Shown here piece after piece: positions 17,174-25,470 of a DNA stretch of 64,000 bases. Source of the DNA: Xanthobacter dioxanivorans (lineage in GTDB: Bacteria > Pseudomonadota > Alphaproteobacteria > Rhizobiales > Xanthobacteraceae); the NCBI RefSeq assembly GCF_016807805.1, contig NZ_CP063364.1, positions 62,001-126,000 of the forward strand. Direction: 5' to 3'. Within the stretch, counting starts at the first letter, position 1. Every line of letters starts with the position of its first letter. The notes below the pieces were generated by a model. The model did no database searches. It was not told where the DNA came from and saw only the letters and a program-made list of their open reading frames with translations. The position numbers and the translations under genes were made by a program.

Positions 17174-19287
17174 CCATGCAGATGGATCTCGTGAGAGAAA
17201 TCCGCGTCGGCTACATGGCCTGCGGCTCGGGCTTCGGTGCCCATGGCTTCCGGAAGGGCGATGCCCGGGTGGGAAACCTGCGGGCGAAATTCCGCAACAT
17301 CGGCGGAATCGACAATGACCCGGCGGCGATCCGCGATTTCGAGCGCTTCGCCGGCGTTAAGGGCACGCTGCTCGACCTCATGTCCCTCGAGCAGTACCGG
17401 GATTTTCACGGCCACGAACCGCCCCCGGGCTGGCAAGAGATCACGATCGCCGACGTGCATCGCGCCATGGGCTACGAGCGGCCCCACATCTGGTTCACGT
17501 CGTCGCCCTGCAAGGGGTTCTCCGGCCTCCTTTCGGAGCGCCTGTCCCTGTCGCCGAAGTACCAGGCCCTCAACGGGCTGGCGCTGCGCTCCATCTGGCT
17601 GGCGCTGGAGGCCTACAAGGACGATCCGGCGGAATTCTTCTTGTTCGAGAACGTGCCCCGCATCGCGACGCGCGGGCGCGGCCTGATCGACCAGATCATT
17701 GCCCTGCTCGAGGCCTACGACTACGCCGTCGCCGAGACGGTCTACGACTGCGGCGAGCTCGGGGGCCTGGCCCAGACCCGCAAGCGCTACCTGCTGGCGG
17801 CACGCCACCGCAAGAAGGTCCCGCCCTATCTCTACCAGCCCTCGAAGCGCCGTCTGCGCGGTGTGGGCGAGGTGCTGGATCTTCTGCCCCTGCCCGGTGA
17901 TGAGCGGGCCGGCCCCATGCACCGCATGCCGGCCCTGCAATGGAAGACATGGGTTCGCCTTGCCTTCGTCGAGGCTGGCTCCGACTGGCGCTCGCTCAAT
18001 CGGCTTCGCGTCGAGAACGGCCACCTCGCCGACTTCGGCATCTTCCCCGATCGGAGCTGGCGCGATGGCACGCTCGGCGTGCTCCCGTGGGACGCCAGCA
18101 GCGGCACGGTCACGGCGCAGGCCGAGGCCACCACCGGCCGGTTTTCGGTGGCGGACCCGCGCACCAGCAGCAGCTGGGAAGGGGCGGGTTTCCTCGGCGT
18201 GAAGGAATGGGACAATCCCTCGGTCGCGATCAGCGGCAACGGCCGGCCCGGCGCCGGTGCATTCAGCATCGCCGACCCGCGCGTGAATGGGCATGCGAAG
18301 TCCGTTCAGCTCGGCGTGCGCCGGTGGGAAGATCCCGCGCCGGTCGTGAAGGGCGACGTGTCGGTGGGCACCGGACCCTATGCGATCTGCGACCCGCGCA
18401 TCCCCGGTCCGCCGCGCTTCAACAACGTGTTCCGCATCGTGCCCTGGAACAGCACCGCGCCGGCGGTGGCCGGGCCGGGCGGCCCTGCAGGCGTCCTCGC
18501 CGTCGCCGATCCCCGCACCGGCGGCACCGAGGCGACCCACACCAACAAATTCTCGGTGGGTGGCTGGGACGAGCCCGCATCCGCCGTGATCGGGACCAAC
18601 CGCGGCCCGGGATCAGGGGCGGGGTGTGTCGCCGATCCGCGCGCCGCCGCCGGCTTCGGCGGTGGCGGCAAGTATCGCGTGACCCATTACGAGGAGCCCG
18701 CCGGCAGCGTCATCGGTGCCAGCACCACGGGGCAGGGGGCTTTCGCCGTGGCCGACCCCCGGCCCACCGGCCTGCAGAGCGAGACCCGGAGCGCGCACAG
18801 CTACAACAGCCAGGGCCATTACGGGGTCATGGGCTGGGCTGACACCAGCGTCGCCGTGCCGGGCTACGCCAAGTATGACCGAGGCAAATGGTCCGTTGCG
18901 GACCCGCGCACGCCCCTGCAGGACGCAGGCGCTGACGAATGCCCCGCTGCCCTGCCTCAGCCCAATGATCGCCTGGTGGCGGTCATCCACGCTCAGGATG
19001 GCACCTGGCACAGGCCCTTCACTACCCTCGAGCTCGCCGCCCTGCAGTCCCTCTTCGATCCGGAGGAGTGGCAGAGCTTCGAGATGGACGGCAAGTCCGA
19101 CAGCGCTTGGCGCGAGCGGATTGGCAATGCCGTGCCGCCGGCGGCGGCGCAGACCCTCGCCGGCGTCTTCGGCCGGACCCTGCTCCTCGCCTGGAGCGGG
19201 GAAACCTTCCTGCTGTCGAGCGACCCGATCTGGGTCCAGCCCCTGACGATCGCCCTTTCCGTGGACACTCCGGAGCTTGCGTCATGA
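17170..19287 (+). CDS. DNA (cytosine-5) methyltransferase with seven ADPR-W repeats in the target-recognition region
   Basis: 705 residues. Motif I-like GYMACGSGFGAHGF (about 14-28), catalytic TSSPCKGFS (Cys about 114), FENVPRI (about 160), GELGGLAQTRKRY, and the C-terminal RIGNAVPPAAAQT (about 652). Between about 315 and 595 there are seven degenerate repeats of 40-50 residues. Each contains ADPR or CDPR and, further on, a Trp-Asp/Glu or similar motif (VADPRTSSSW, IADPRVNG, ICDPRIPG, VADPRTGG, VADPRAAA, VADPRPTG, VADPRTPL). This region replaces a normal recognition domain. Probably protects plasmid DNA from host restriction. Starts inside the DnaA-like stop. Confidence 0.9.
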   Translation: MTMQMDLVREIRVGYMACGSGFGAHGFRKGDARVGNLRAKFRNIGGIDNDPAAIRDFERFAGVKGTLLDLMSLEQYRDFHGHEPPPGWQEITIADVHRAMGYERPHIWFTSSPCKGFSGLLSERLSLSPKYQALNGLALRSIWLALEAYKDDPAEFFLFENVPRIATRGRGLIDQIIALLEAYDYAVAETVYDCGELGGLAQTRKRYLLAARHRKKVPPYLYQPSKRRLRGVGEVLDLLPLPGDERAGPMHRMPALQWKTWVRLAFVEAGSDWRSLNRLRVENGHLADFGIFPDRSWRDGTLGVLPWDASSGTVTAQAEATTGRFSVADPRTSSSWEGAGFLGVKEWDNPSVAISGNGRPGAGAFSIADPRVNGHAKSVQLGVRRWEDPAPVVKGDVSVGTGPYAICDPRIPGPPRFNNVFRIVPWNSTAPAVAGPGGPAGVLAVADPRTGGTEATHTNKFSVGGWDEPASAVIGTNRGPGSGAGCVADPRAAAGFGGGGKYRVTHYEEPAGSVIGASTTGQGAFAVADPRPTGLQSETRSAHSYNSQGHYGVMGWADTSVAVPGYAKYDRGKWSVADPRTPLQDAGADECPAALPQPNDRLVAVIHAQDGTWHRPFTTLELAALQSLFDPEEWQSFEMDGKSDSAWRERIGNAVPPAAAQTLAGVFGRTLLLAWSGETFLLSSDPIWVQPLTIALSVDTPELAS

Positions 19288-19610
19288 CAACGGCTTCACG
19301 TTCCCGCCGGCGCTGGTCCGCCACCGCCCTGGACAACGACATCATCAAGATCCTGTCGGATCGCACCGATGCCATGACCTATGTCATCCGCAACATCCTG
19401 GCCAAAGGCAGCTTCCGTAAGCCTGGCTCCGACCTCAGCGAGTGGCACGGGATCACCACCGCCCGCGTGCTCACGGCGTGCCGGCGCCTCCAGCGCGCCG
19501 GCGACCTCGAGGAGGAGGCATCGAACTATCTCACCCAGAAGTGCTGGAAGCTTTCGGCCGCCGGCCGCGCGCGCGCCGCCGGCAGCGCTCCGGCAGCGGC
19601 TGCGGCTTGA
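19284..19610 (+). CDS. Small basic protein, possible winged-helix DNA-binding
   Basis: 108 residues from the ATG at 19284, which overlaps the methyltransferase stop. Pattern: DNDIIKILSDRTDAMTYVIR, then a helix-turn-helix-like TTARVLTACRRLQRAGDLEE and a strand-like KCWKLSAAGRARA. This resembles small winged-helix domains. An Ala-rich tail ends it. Function unknown; a regulator or a partner of the methyltransferase is possible. Confidence 0.6.
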   Translation: MTTASRSRRRWSATALDNDIIKILSDRTDAMTYVIRNILAKGSFRKPGSDLSEWHGITTARVLTACRRLQRAGDLEEEASNYLTQKCWKLSAAGRARAAGSAPAAAAA

Positions 19611-19620
19611 GGAGACGGCT

Positions 19621-20481
19621 ATGGGCGAGATCACTTCCATCAGCTGGACGGATGCCACCTGGAACCCCTGGACGGGCTGCCAGAAGGTCTCCCCGGGCTG
19701 CGACGGCTGCTATGCGGAACACCTCATGGAACGGCGTTTCGGCCGGGTCGAATGGGGACCTCATGGAGAACGGCGCCAGGCCGCGAAACGCTCCTTCCGG
19801 CTGCCGTATCGGCTTGACCGGAAAGCGGCCAAACGCGGTGAGCGTCCGTTCGTCTTCCCCCTCTCCCTGGGCGACATCTTCGACAATCGCGCGCCGGAGC
19901 CGCTGCGGCGCGCCGTGTTCGACGTGATGCGGGCGACCCCCAACCTCCTCTACCTCGCGCTCACCAAGCGCCCGGGCAACATCATCCCCATGGCCGAGGC
20001 CGCCGGCGGCCTGCCGCCGAACGTGGCGCTGGGCACGAGCTGCGAGGACCAGGTTCGCTTCGATCAGCGCATGCCCCAGCTCGTCGAGGCCCAGGGCGCC
20101 CTGGGATCGGCCTTCCTTTTCGTCTCGATCGAGCCGTTCCTCAGCGAGATCGACGCGTCCCGCCATATCGATCAGCTGCAGTGGATCATCACCGGCGGGC
20201 CGACCGATCAGGGACCCTACAAGGCTCCGCCCCTCAACCCGCGCTGGGCCGTCCAGCTGCGCGACCAGGCGGCTGCGGCGGGCGTCGCCTTCCACCACAA
20301 GCAGAATGGCGAATGGCTCCCGGCCGAGGATGCGAAACGGCTGGGCGTGAAGGGCAGTGAGACAGTGCATCCCTGGAAGTGGGGTCCTGCCATGGTCCGT
20401 GTCGGCCGCCGCCAGGCGGGACGGCTCCTTGAGGGACGTATCTACGACGCGCGCCCCGAAGCCGCGAGGCTCGCCGCATGA
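19621..20481 (+). CDS. DUF5131 (phage Gp37/Gp68-type) protein with radical-SAM-like cysteine cluster
   Basis: 286 residues. N-terminus SISWTDATWNPWTGCQKVSP with C20, C27 and C30 (C-x6-C-x2-C) and YAEHLMERR, the hallmark of the phage Gp37/Gp68 family. Later conserved parts: LSLGDIFDNR, LYLALTKRP, SIEPFLSEID, WIITGGPTDQG. The family looks like diverged radical SAM enzymes; its reaction is not known to me. The ATG at 19621 follows GGAG. Found mostly in phages and plasmids, often next to DUF4326, as here. Confidence 0.87.
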   Translation: MGEITSISWTDATWNPWTGCQKVSPGCDGCYAEHLMERRFGRVEWGPHGERRQAAKRSFRLPYRLDRKAAKRGERPFVFPLSLGDIFDNRAPEPLRRAVFDVMRATPNLLYLALTKRPGNIIPMAEAAGGLPPNVALGTSCEDQVRFDQRMPQLVEAQGALGSAFLFVSIEPFLSEIDASRHIDQLQWIITGGPTDQGPYKAPPLNPRWAVQLRDQAAAAGVAFHHKQNGEWLPAEDAKRLGVKGSETVHPWKWGPAMVRVGRRQAGRLLEGRIYDARPEAARLAA

Positions 20482-20912
20482 CCAGCCCTGCCCGCATCCA
20501 GCTGCAACGGCGCGCCGGATGGCGCATGCCTCCGAACACGGTGAAGGTGGACCGCGCCACCCGGCTCGGGAACCCGTTCGTCATCGTCAACGACACGCCC
20601 GAAGAGCGCGCTGCAAGCGTCCGGCGCTTCGCCATCTGCATGACGCAGCCGGCCACGTGGCAGCGCCACGCCTGCCTCGCCATCGCGCGCGGCGGCCGCG
20701 CCGGCGAGGGCTACTTCCTCAACATCAAGACACGGCTCCCGGATCTCCGGGGCCGCAATCTCGGCTGCTGGTGCCGCCTCTGTGCAGCGCATCAGGGCGG
20801 GAAGCCGTTCGGCGTGAGCTGCACGGCGTGTGCGCCTTGCCATGCGGACGTGCTCGGCGAGCTCGCCAATGGCCTGAAATGCGAAGCGCTGGTGGCCAGC
20901 GCGGCGGCTTAA
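20478..20912 (+). CDS. DUF4326-family protein
   Basis: 144 residues. Shows the family pattern RRAGWRMPPNTVKVDRATRL-GNPF at the start and LRGRNLGCWCRLC, then CHADVLGELAN, at the end. The Cys residues may bind zinc. Biochemical role is unknown. Overlaps the DUF5131 gene by four bases, so the two products probably act together. Confidence 0.85.
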   Translation: MTSPARIQLQRRAGWRMPPNTVKVDRATRLGNPFVIVNDTPEERAASVRRFAICMTQPATWQRHACLAIARGGRAGEGYFLNIKTRLPDLRGRNLGCWCRLCAAHQGGKPFGVSCTACAPCHADVLGELANGLKCEALVASAAA

Positions 20913-20931
20913 CCGGAAACCACAGGGGGGC

Positions 20932-21534
20932 ATGATGCACGTCACATTCGAGCACTTCGCGGCCACCTTTCACGATGCCAGCGAGCGCGGCGCCTTCCAG
21001 CGCACGCCGGGGCCCGCCACCGCGCGGGCCGACAGCCTCGGCCGCGGCCTTCTCGCGCTGGGGCGCCAGGCGCACCGCTGCGGCATCGAACTGTCCCCCA
21101 TCGACTATCTCGAGCTGCGCCATATGGAGAACCTGCTGTGGTTCGGCGTGCTACGCACCCGGCAGGGCCTGCGGATCGAGCTGGAGCGTTCCGAGCGTCC
21201 GCGCTTCCTCGCCCCGGTGCAGGCGCTGCAGAGCTATGTGCTCGATCTGCCGTCCCACCGGACCTGTCCGCTCGAGCAGCCGCATCCGGCCGATGGCCGT
21301 CTCGATGCCCATTTCCGGCGGGTGATCGCCGGCGATTCCGTCGAGGTTTCGCCGTGGGCGCTGCGCGCCGCCGCGAGCTTCGTCATCTGCCAATGTGTCC
21401 GCACCGAGATCGAGGAGAGGGTCCAGGTCGCCCGCGTGCAGGTGTGCGAGCAGCACGCCTATGGCGCGGCGACGCTCATCGAGAAGCTGCGGTACTCCGA
21501 AATTCTCTATGCCATGCCGAGGGGGCGCTGCTGA
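20932..21534 (+). CDS. Hypothetical protein in methyltransferase operon
   Basis: 200 residues; AGGGGGGC precedes the two ATG codons at 20935 and earlier (the second Met may be the start). Mixed alpha/beta composition, His- and Arg-rich, no signal peptide or membrane segment. Phrases such as LSPIDYLELRHMENLLWFGV and RVQVCEQHAYGAATLIEKL look like a real globular protein. Family not recognised. Confidence 0.65.
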   Translation: MMHVTFEHFAATFHDASERGAFQRTPGPATARADSLGRGLLALGRQAHRCGIELSPIDYLELRHMENLLWFGVLRTRQGLRIELERSERPRFLAPVQALQSYVLDLPSHRTCPLEQPHPADGRLDAHFRRVIAGDSVEVSPWALRAAASFVICQCVRTEIEERVQVARVQVCEQHAYGAATLIEKLRYSEILYAMPRGRC

Positions 21535-21737
21535 TGGCTTTCCACGTTCGCAATGACGCAACAGAGCGGGCCGTTCGCGCCCTTTCGCGCAAGCTCGGTG
21601 TCGGCCTGACGGAGGCCGTCAAGATCGCCGTGGAGAACGAGCTGAAGCGCCAGGTCAACGAGATGAGCCTGCGCGACCGGATCAAGCCGCTGCAGGAGCA
21701 GATCGGCCTCGGCAAGGCCAACGGAGGCCACGCATGA
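21534..21737 (+). CDS. VapB-like antitoxin (Rv0623/PSK family)
   Basis: 67 residues, starting MAFHVRNDATERAVRALSRK and then TEAVKIAVENELKRQ. This is the short helix-strand pattern of the Rv0623-type VapB antitoxins (they begin with a strand and the RALA-x-x-G motif). Coupled on both sides by ATGA overlaps and followed by a VapC-like gene, as expected for a vapBC pair. Confidence 0.75.
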   Translation: MAFHVRNDATERAVRALSRKLGVGLTEAVKIAVENELKRQVNEMSLRDRIKPLQEQIGLGKANGGHA

Positions 21738-22126
21738 TCGCCTATGTCACCGGAACCGCGATTGCGGAGATCCTTGCAGACGGACCCGAGGCGCTGGACC
21801 TGACGACGGCGATCGAGGCCGCCAAGAAGGTGTTCACCAGCTCGGCCGCCATCTACCAGGCCGCGACGATCTTGATGGACCGCCACGGACTCGACGCCAA
21901 AATGGCGATGCACGGCGCGGAGAGCTTCGCGCGGCTCGCCGGCATCAAGGTTCTGCCCACAACCGACCAGGTATATTTCGATGCGCTCACCGCTCGTGAG
22001 CAGCAGCGCCGGCCGGGCTCCAACGAGCCCCCGGACGAAAACGCCCTTCTCGACATGGCCATGTGCCAGCAGTTCCGCTTTCCCCCGCGGCTGCTGACGG
22101 CGGAGGGGAGCGCGTCCGTGCGATGA
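21734..22126 (+). CDS. VapC-like PIN-domain protein lacking key acidic residues
   Basis: 130 residues. The layout follows VapC partners of Rv0623-type VapB: a start strand, SSAAIYQAATILMDRHGL, GIKVLPTTDQVYFDALTA, and a C-terminal helix ENALLDMAMCQQFRFPPRLL. The first catalytic Asp of PIN domains (expected in the opening MI-D-x-S) is replaced in MIAYVTGTAIAEIL, and the Glu of the usual S-x-x-x-Y-E motif is Gln (IYQ). It is therefore probably not an active ribonuclease. Identity as a degenerate PIN is inferred from context and pattern. Confidence 0.55.
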   Translation: MIAYVTGTAIAEILADGPEALDLTTAIEAAKKVFTSSAAIYQAATILMDRHGLDAKMAMHGAESFARLAGIKVLPTTDQVYFDALTAREQQRRPGSNEPPDENALLDMAMCQQFRFPPRLLTAEGSASVR

Positions 22127-22820
22127 CAACCCCCGAAGCGCTCCCGGCCGCCCACGGCCTACCTACGCGACCAGCGTGGCCGTTCCCGACGCTGACACCG
22201 ATGAAGTACGGCAAAATTCTCGCCGACCCGGCATGGCAGTACACCATGCGCTCCGCGAAGGGTTACGAGAAGAGTCCGGAGAAGCACTATCGGACCATGC
22301 CGCTGCCCGAAATGATGCAGCTGCCGGTCTCCCACCTCGCGACCGACGACTGCCTCCTGGTAATGTGGAGCACCTGGCCGCACCTGAACCAGGCGATGCG
22401 GCTCATGGATGTTTGGGGTTTCAAGTACAAGACAGGGGGGGCATGGGTCAAAAGGACCAAATACGGCAAGGCGTGCTTCGGCACGGGGTACATCTTCCGG
22501 TCATCGACGGAACCCTTTCTCGTAGGCACCATCGGCAAGCCGACGATTTACGTGAAAAATCAGCGCAATTTAATCGAAACCGAGGACTGGATTGAAACCG
22601 ACGACTACAGTCTGATCGAAAGCCACATCGACTATCTGCGCCGGGAGCACTCACGCAAGCCCCCGCAGATGCACAAGATCCTCGAGCGGATGCGACCGGA
22701 GCATTTTGGCGCCGAGCTCTTCGCAACAGAGGTGATAAGCGGCTATGACGCATGGGGCGATCAGATCGGCAAATTTGATGACCCCTTCAAATCGTTGAAA
22801 AAGGTCAGAGACAACGATGA
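22123..22820 (+). CDS. MT-A70-family adenine methyltransferase
   Basis: 232 residues after correction. Conserved KYGKILADPAWQY (the DPPW-type motif is DPAW here), MPLPEMMQLPV, DDCLLVMWSTWPHLNQA, VWGFKYKTGGAWVK and the C-terminal RREHSRKPPQMHKILERM. As printed it runs to 22956 in a low-complexity tail that overlaps the next gene by 140 bases. One more A in the run 22798-22802 makes it end at 22820, in an ATGA overlap with that gene, like its neighbours. Probably methylates adenine in plasmid DNA. Confidence 0.87.
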
Positions 22821-23233
22821 TGAAACAGGCAAAGCGGGCAGGGTTGATCGCGGCCGCCGTATGGGCGCTGGTGGGGGCGGCAGCAACCGCCCAGGGCGCC
22901 GGCGCGCCGCCGGCACCGATGGAGCCGGGCAAGTGGGTGGTCTCCCAATCGAATGAAGAGCCCAAGACGGACGCCGAGCGCAAAGCCATGTGCTCGAACC
23001 CGGTGGCATGGGTCGAGATCTCCGACAAGAGCTGGATCGAGGGCGATTCGGGCGGCCGCCGCGTCTGCGCCGCGCCCAAGTGGACCGCGAAGGGAACAAC
23101 CTTTCGTGCTCCGCCCCTCAAGTGCAAGCCGGCCGCCGAGGCCGATGGCGACGGGGACGGATCGGTGAGCGTTCTCGTGAAGGGCCCGAATGCGGTCGAG
23201 ATCAACAACGCCCTGTTCGTCCGCTGCAACTGA
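22817..23233 (+). CDS. Exported protein of unknown function
   Basis: 138 residues with a signal peptide (KRAGLIAAAVWALVGAAATA, about 5-25). The mature part starts PPAPMEPGKWVVSQSNEEPK, holds four Cys (CSNP, RRVCAAP, LKCKP, VRCN) that could form disulfides, and an Asp/Gly-rich stretch. Last gene of the 13208 operon, followed by a terminator. The start at 22817 gives an ATGA overlap only if the preceding frame is corrected. Confidence 0.75.
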   Translation: MMKQAKRAGLIAAAVWALVGAAATAQGAGAPPAPMEPGKWVVSQSNEEPKTDAERKAMCSNPVAWVEISDKSWIEGDSGGRRVCAAPKWTAKGTTFRAPPLKCKPAAEADGDGDGSVSVLVKGPNAVEINNALFVRCN

Positions 23234-23252
23234 ACGACCCCACCAACAAAGA

Positions 23253-23282
23253 AGGCGCCGTGGGACCCCCGCGGCGCCTTTT
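23253..23282 (+). terminator. Rho-independent terminator of the topoisomerase-methyltransferase operon
   Basis: GGCGCCG (23253-23259) pairs with CGGCGCC (23272-23278), followed by four T. Lies between convergent genes. Confidence 0.85.
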
Positions 23283-23327
23283 CATTTGTGACCTCGCGCC
23301 GTAGCGCCGGCCGAGTTGTCCGCCGAT

Positions 23328-23888
23328 CTAGAGGCCGAGAAGCGCAGCCACACCGCGAAACGCGCGCACCTGGCGCAGAATGAGGATGTTCTGGACGTAG
23401 AGGGTGCGTCGAGCCGCCGCGAAGCGCGACAGTGGAGTGTCGGCCGCCTCTTGGCGTGCCACTTGAGCGGCCCGCCGGCCGGCCCATTGATCCACGCCCT
23501 TGTTGTCGGCCCTGACGGTGATCCGGAATTCTGCTGCCTCCTCATGCGACATCTGGATTGGCCGCCGAGGCCTCGAGGCCGCGTGGCCGGGCAGATTGCT
23601 GACCACCTCGGCGAGCGGCCGCGAGATGCTGGCGAGCTCGAGGCTAGCGAGGACCGCAGGCGCGTCGCTGCGCAAGTCGATAAAGGTGCCGTCCCCCTTG
23701 GTGAGGCGGCTGAAAGACACCAGATTGTCGATCCGATCCACATGGAAAAGGTCCATGCGCTCGGACGGACTGTCGCCCACCAGGCCGGCCGCCTCGAGAG
23801 CGCAAAGCACCGGCACGATCGCGCCGCAGAGCATCAGCGCGCGTTCGCGCTGCACATCATGGGACAGTCCGGGAGGCTGATAGGTCAT
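23328..23888 (-). CDS. Hypothetical protein
   Basis: 186 residues from the ATG at 23888 (GGAG eight bases upstream). Helical, with RERALMLCGAIVPVLCALEA and a C-terminal RRTLYVQNILILRQVRAF. Contains RPIQMSHEEAAEFRITVRAD, where His/Glu/Glu are close, but no known metal motif. Between the porin terminator and a convergent terminator, so it is probably a single-gene unit. Function not recognised. Confidence 0.65.
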   Translation of the reverse strand: MTYQPPGLSHDVQRERALMLCGAIVPVLCALEAAGLVGDSPSERMDLFHVDRIDNLVSFSRLTKGDGTFIDLRSDAPAVLASLELASISRPLAEVVSNLPGHAASRPRRPIQMSHEEAAEFRITVRADNKGVDQWAGRRAAQVARQEAADTPLSRFAAARRTLYVQNILILRQVRAFRGVAALLGL

Positions 23889-23922
23889 TTCGGATCTCCG
23901 GGTGGAGCAGATGACAGGCAAG

Positions 23923-23949
23923 AAAAAGGGCGGTCCCGAGGGACCGCCC
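23923..23949 (-). terminator. Rho-independent terminator of the porin gene
   Basis: GGGCGGTCCC (23928-23937) pairs with GGGACCGCCC (23940-23949); on the minus strand five T follow (23927-23923). Three T on the other side may make it partly bidirectional. It overlaps the promoter region of the 23888 gene. Confidence 0.9.
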
Positions 23950-24009
23950 TTTCAGTTTCTCTGGCAAGCAAGGGGGTTAGGTCAGAGGGCCAGAGGGAAA
24001 GCCGAGAAC

Positions 24010-24717
24010 TCAGAACTTGTAGCCGACGCCGAGGCGGGCGGTCAGGAAGTCGGGAGCGAACTGGATCTTCGCGCCGGCGGCGGGCACGCCGATGGAGGCG
24101 TTCTGCGTGTTGATGGTGTAGTCGCCTTCCAGGCGGACCAGCCAGTTGTTGGCGATCATCGTCTCGAGGCCGAGGCCGACGAGGACACCGTTGCGATAGC
24201 CGTCGTTGTAGGTCACGCCGGGCAGGGTGTAGATGTTGTTGATGTTGGCGTCGGTGAACGCCCAGCCGACCTTGGCGAAGAGTAGCGAAGACGGGGTCAG
24301 CAGATAGCCGCCACGGGCGGAGATCGCGAACTGCCAGTCCGATTTCAGGAAGGTGCTGTTCGAGCCGTTGTTGTTGGAGAAGGACTGGTTGAGCCAGTTG
24401 GCCTCGCCTTCGAGGCCGAACACCCAGGTCTGCGCGACCTGCCAGTTGTAGCCCATGTACAGGCCGGCCGAGAACGAGCTGGAGCCGTATTCGCCCACGT
24501 TGGTGGTGTAGCCGAACTGCTCCACGTTGAAGGGCGTCGAGCCGAAGGTCGTACCCACCGCACCGCCGATGTAGAAGCCGGTCCAGCTCATCACGGGAGC
24601 GGGCGGCGCCAGCGGAGCCTTGATCGGATAGGTGGCGAGGTCCGCGGCGGTGGCGGGGGCGGCAAGCGCGCCCAGGGCGGCCACGGCGATGAACGATGCG
24701 GCGAACAGGTGCTTCAT
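24010..24717 (-). CDS. Omp25/RopB-like outer-membrane beta-barrel protein
   Basis: 235 residues, signal peptide about 1-24 (ends PATAAD). The barrel begins SWTGFYIGGAVGTTFG and ends with an aromatic residue (LGVGYKF), the usual outer-membrane insertion signal. Motifs GYNWQVAQTWVFGLEGEANW and TARLGVGYKF are typical of the Omp25/Omp31 family of Rhizobiales. Monocistronic, with a repeat-array promoter region and a strong terminator. A plasmid copy may change the recipient surface; no transfer role is known. Confidence 0.9.
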   Translation of the reverse strand: MKHLFAASFIAVAALGALAAPATAADLATYPIKAPLAPPAPVMSWTGFYIGGAVGTTFGSTPFNVEQFGYTTNVGEYGSSSFSAGLYMGYNWQVAQTWVFGLEGEANWLNQSFSNNNGSNSTFLKSDWQFAISARGGYLLTPSSLLFAKVGWAFTDANINNIYTLPGVTYNDGYRNGVLVGLGLETMIANNWLVRLEGDYTINTQNASIGVPAAGAKIQFAPDFLTARLGVGYKF

Positions 24718-24796
24718 AAGAGGAATTCCCTTGCGATCCGGCCAGACTGACCCTGACCCTTCGCAAATCTGCGGCGATCTCCGGAACGAATCAAGG

Positions 24797-24826
24797 CTTA
24801 TTGTTGCTTATCGACGTTGATCGCGC
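24797..24826. promoter_or_regulatory. TTATC/GATC repeat array upstream of the porin gene
   Basis: Three exact 10-bp units: cttattgttg, cttatcgacg, ttgatcgcgc. About 80 bases upstream of the porin start and just beyond the end of the DUF1643 gene. Confidence 0.6.
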
Positions 24827-24846
24827 GCCGTGTTGCAGCTTTGCCA

Positions 24847-25470
24847 CTATTCGTCCCGCTTAAAGGGGACAATCTCGCTGCTGCCGGGCACATAGAGAGG
24901 ATGACGAGGGAGGCCATCCTTGGTGAACCCTACACAGGACAGTTCAATACCCCGCGACGAGAGGGCCAGAACCGTTTCGTCAGCCATAAAGCGAAGCTGC
25001 TTCGGCAGCAACCCAAAAGCGAGCACGACTCGGCGCGCACGCTGAGCGAGGCTGACGATGGTTGATAAATTGTCAGGACTGCGCGGCAACACGTCGCTCG
25101 CGAGCAGCCGTTTCGGCTGCGTCGCCCGGTAATCGCAGACGTTGACCTTCACATAGCTCTCGAGGCCCATCTTGCGGGTGAACTCGATCTCTCGGCGAAC
25201 CGTGCGGTCATCGACGCGCGGGCCGGCTGTGCTTGGATTCATGCCGATCCAGAGCGCGAACGGCACATCGAAGGCGCCGGCAGCGTCGAGCCGCCAGACG
25301 CGGGACAGCCAAAGGCGATATTCGGAATTGGGGCCTGTAAAGAGGGCGTCGCCGCGAACGCCGGCCTCGAGCGGAAACGCCACCTTGCTGCCGGCATCGT
25401 GGGCGTCCTCGGGATCTCCGAAAAGCGAGGCCTGCGCCGGCGGCTCCAGGCCGATGGGTGGCTTAGCCAA
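24847..25470 (-). CDS. DUF1643-family protein
   Basis: About 207 residues from a TTG at 25470 that overlaps the helicase stop; upstream ATG codons in this frame lie inside the helicase gene. The family motif is clear: LWIGMNPSTAGPRVDDRTVR and later NVCDYRATQPKRL, RRVVLAFG. Members are widespread on phages and plasmids; the function is unknown but they often accompany DNA-processing genes. Last gene of the operon that begins with parM. Confidence 0.8.
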   Translation of the reverse strand: MAKPPIGLEPPAQASLFGDPEDAHDAGSKVAFPLEAGVRGDALFTGPNSEYRLWLSRVWRLDAAGAFDVPFALWIGMNPSTAGPRVDDRTVRREIEFTRKMGLESYVKVNVCDYRATQPKRLLASDVLPRSPDNLSTIVSLAQRARRVVLAFGLLPKQLRFMADETVLALSSRGIELSCVGFTKDGLPRHPLYVPGSSEIVPFKRDE

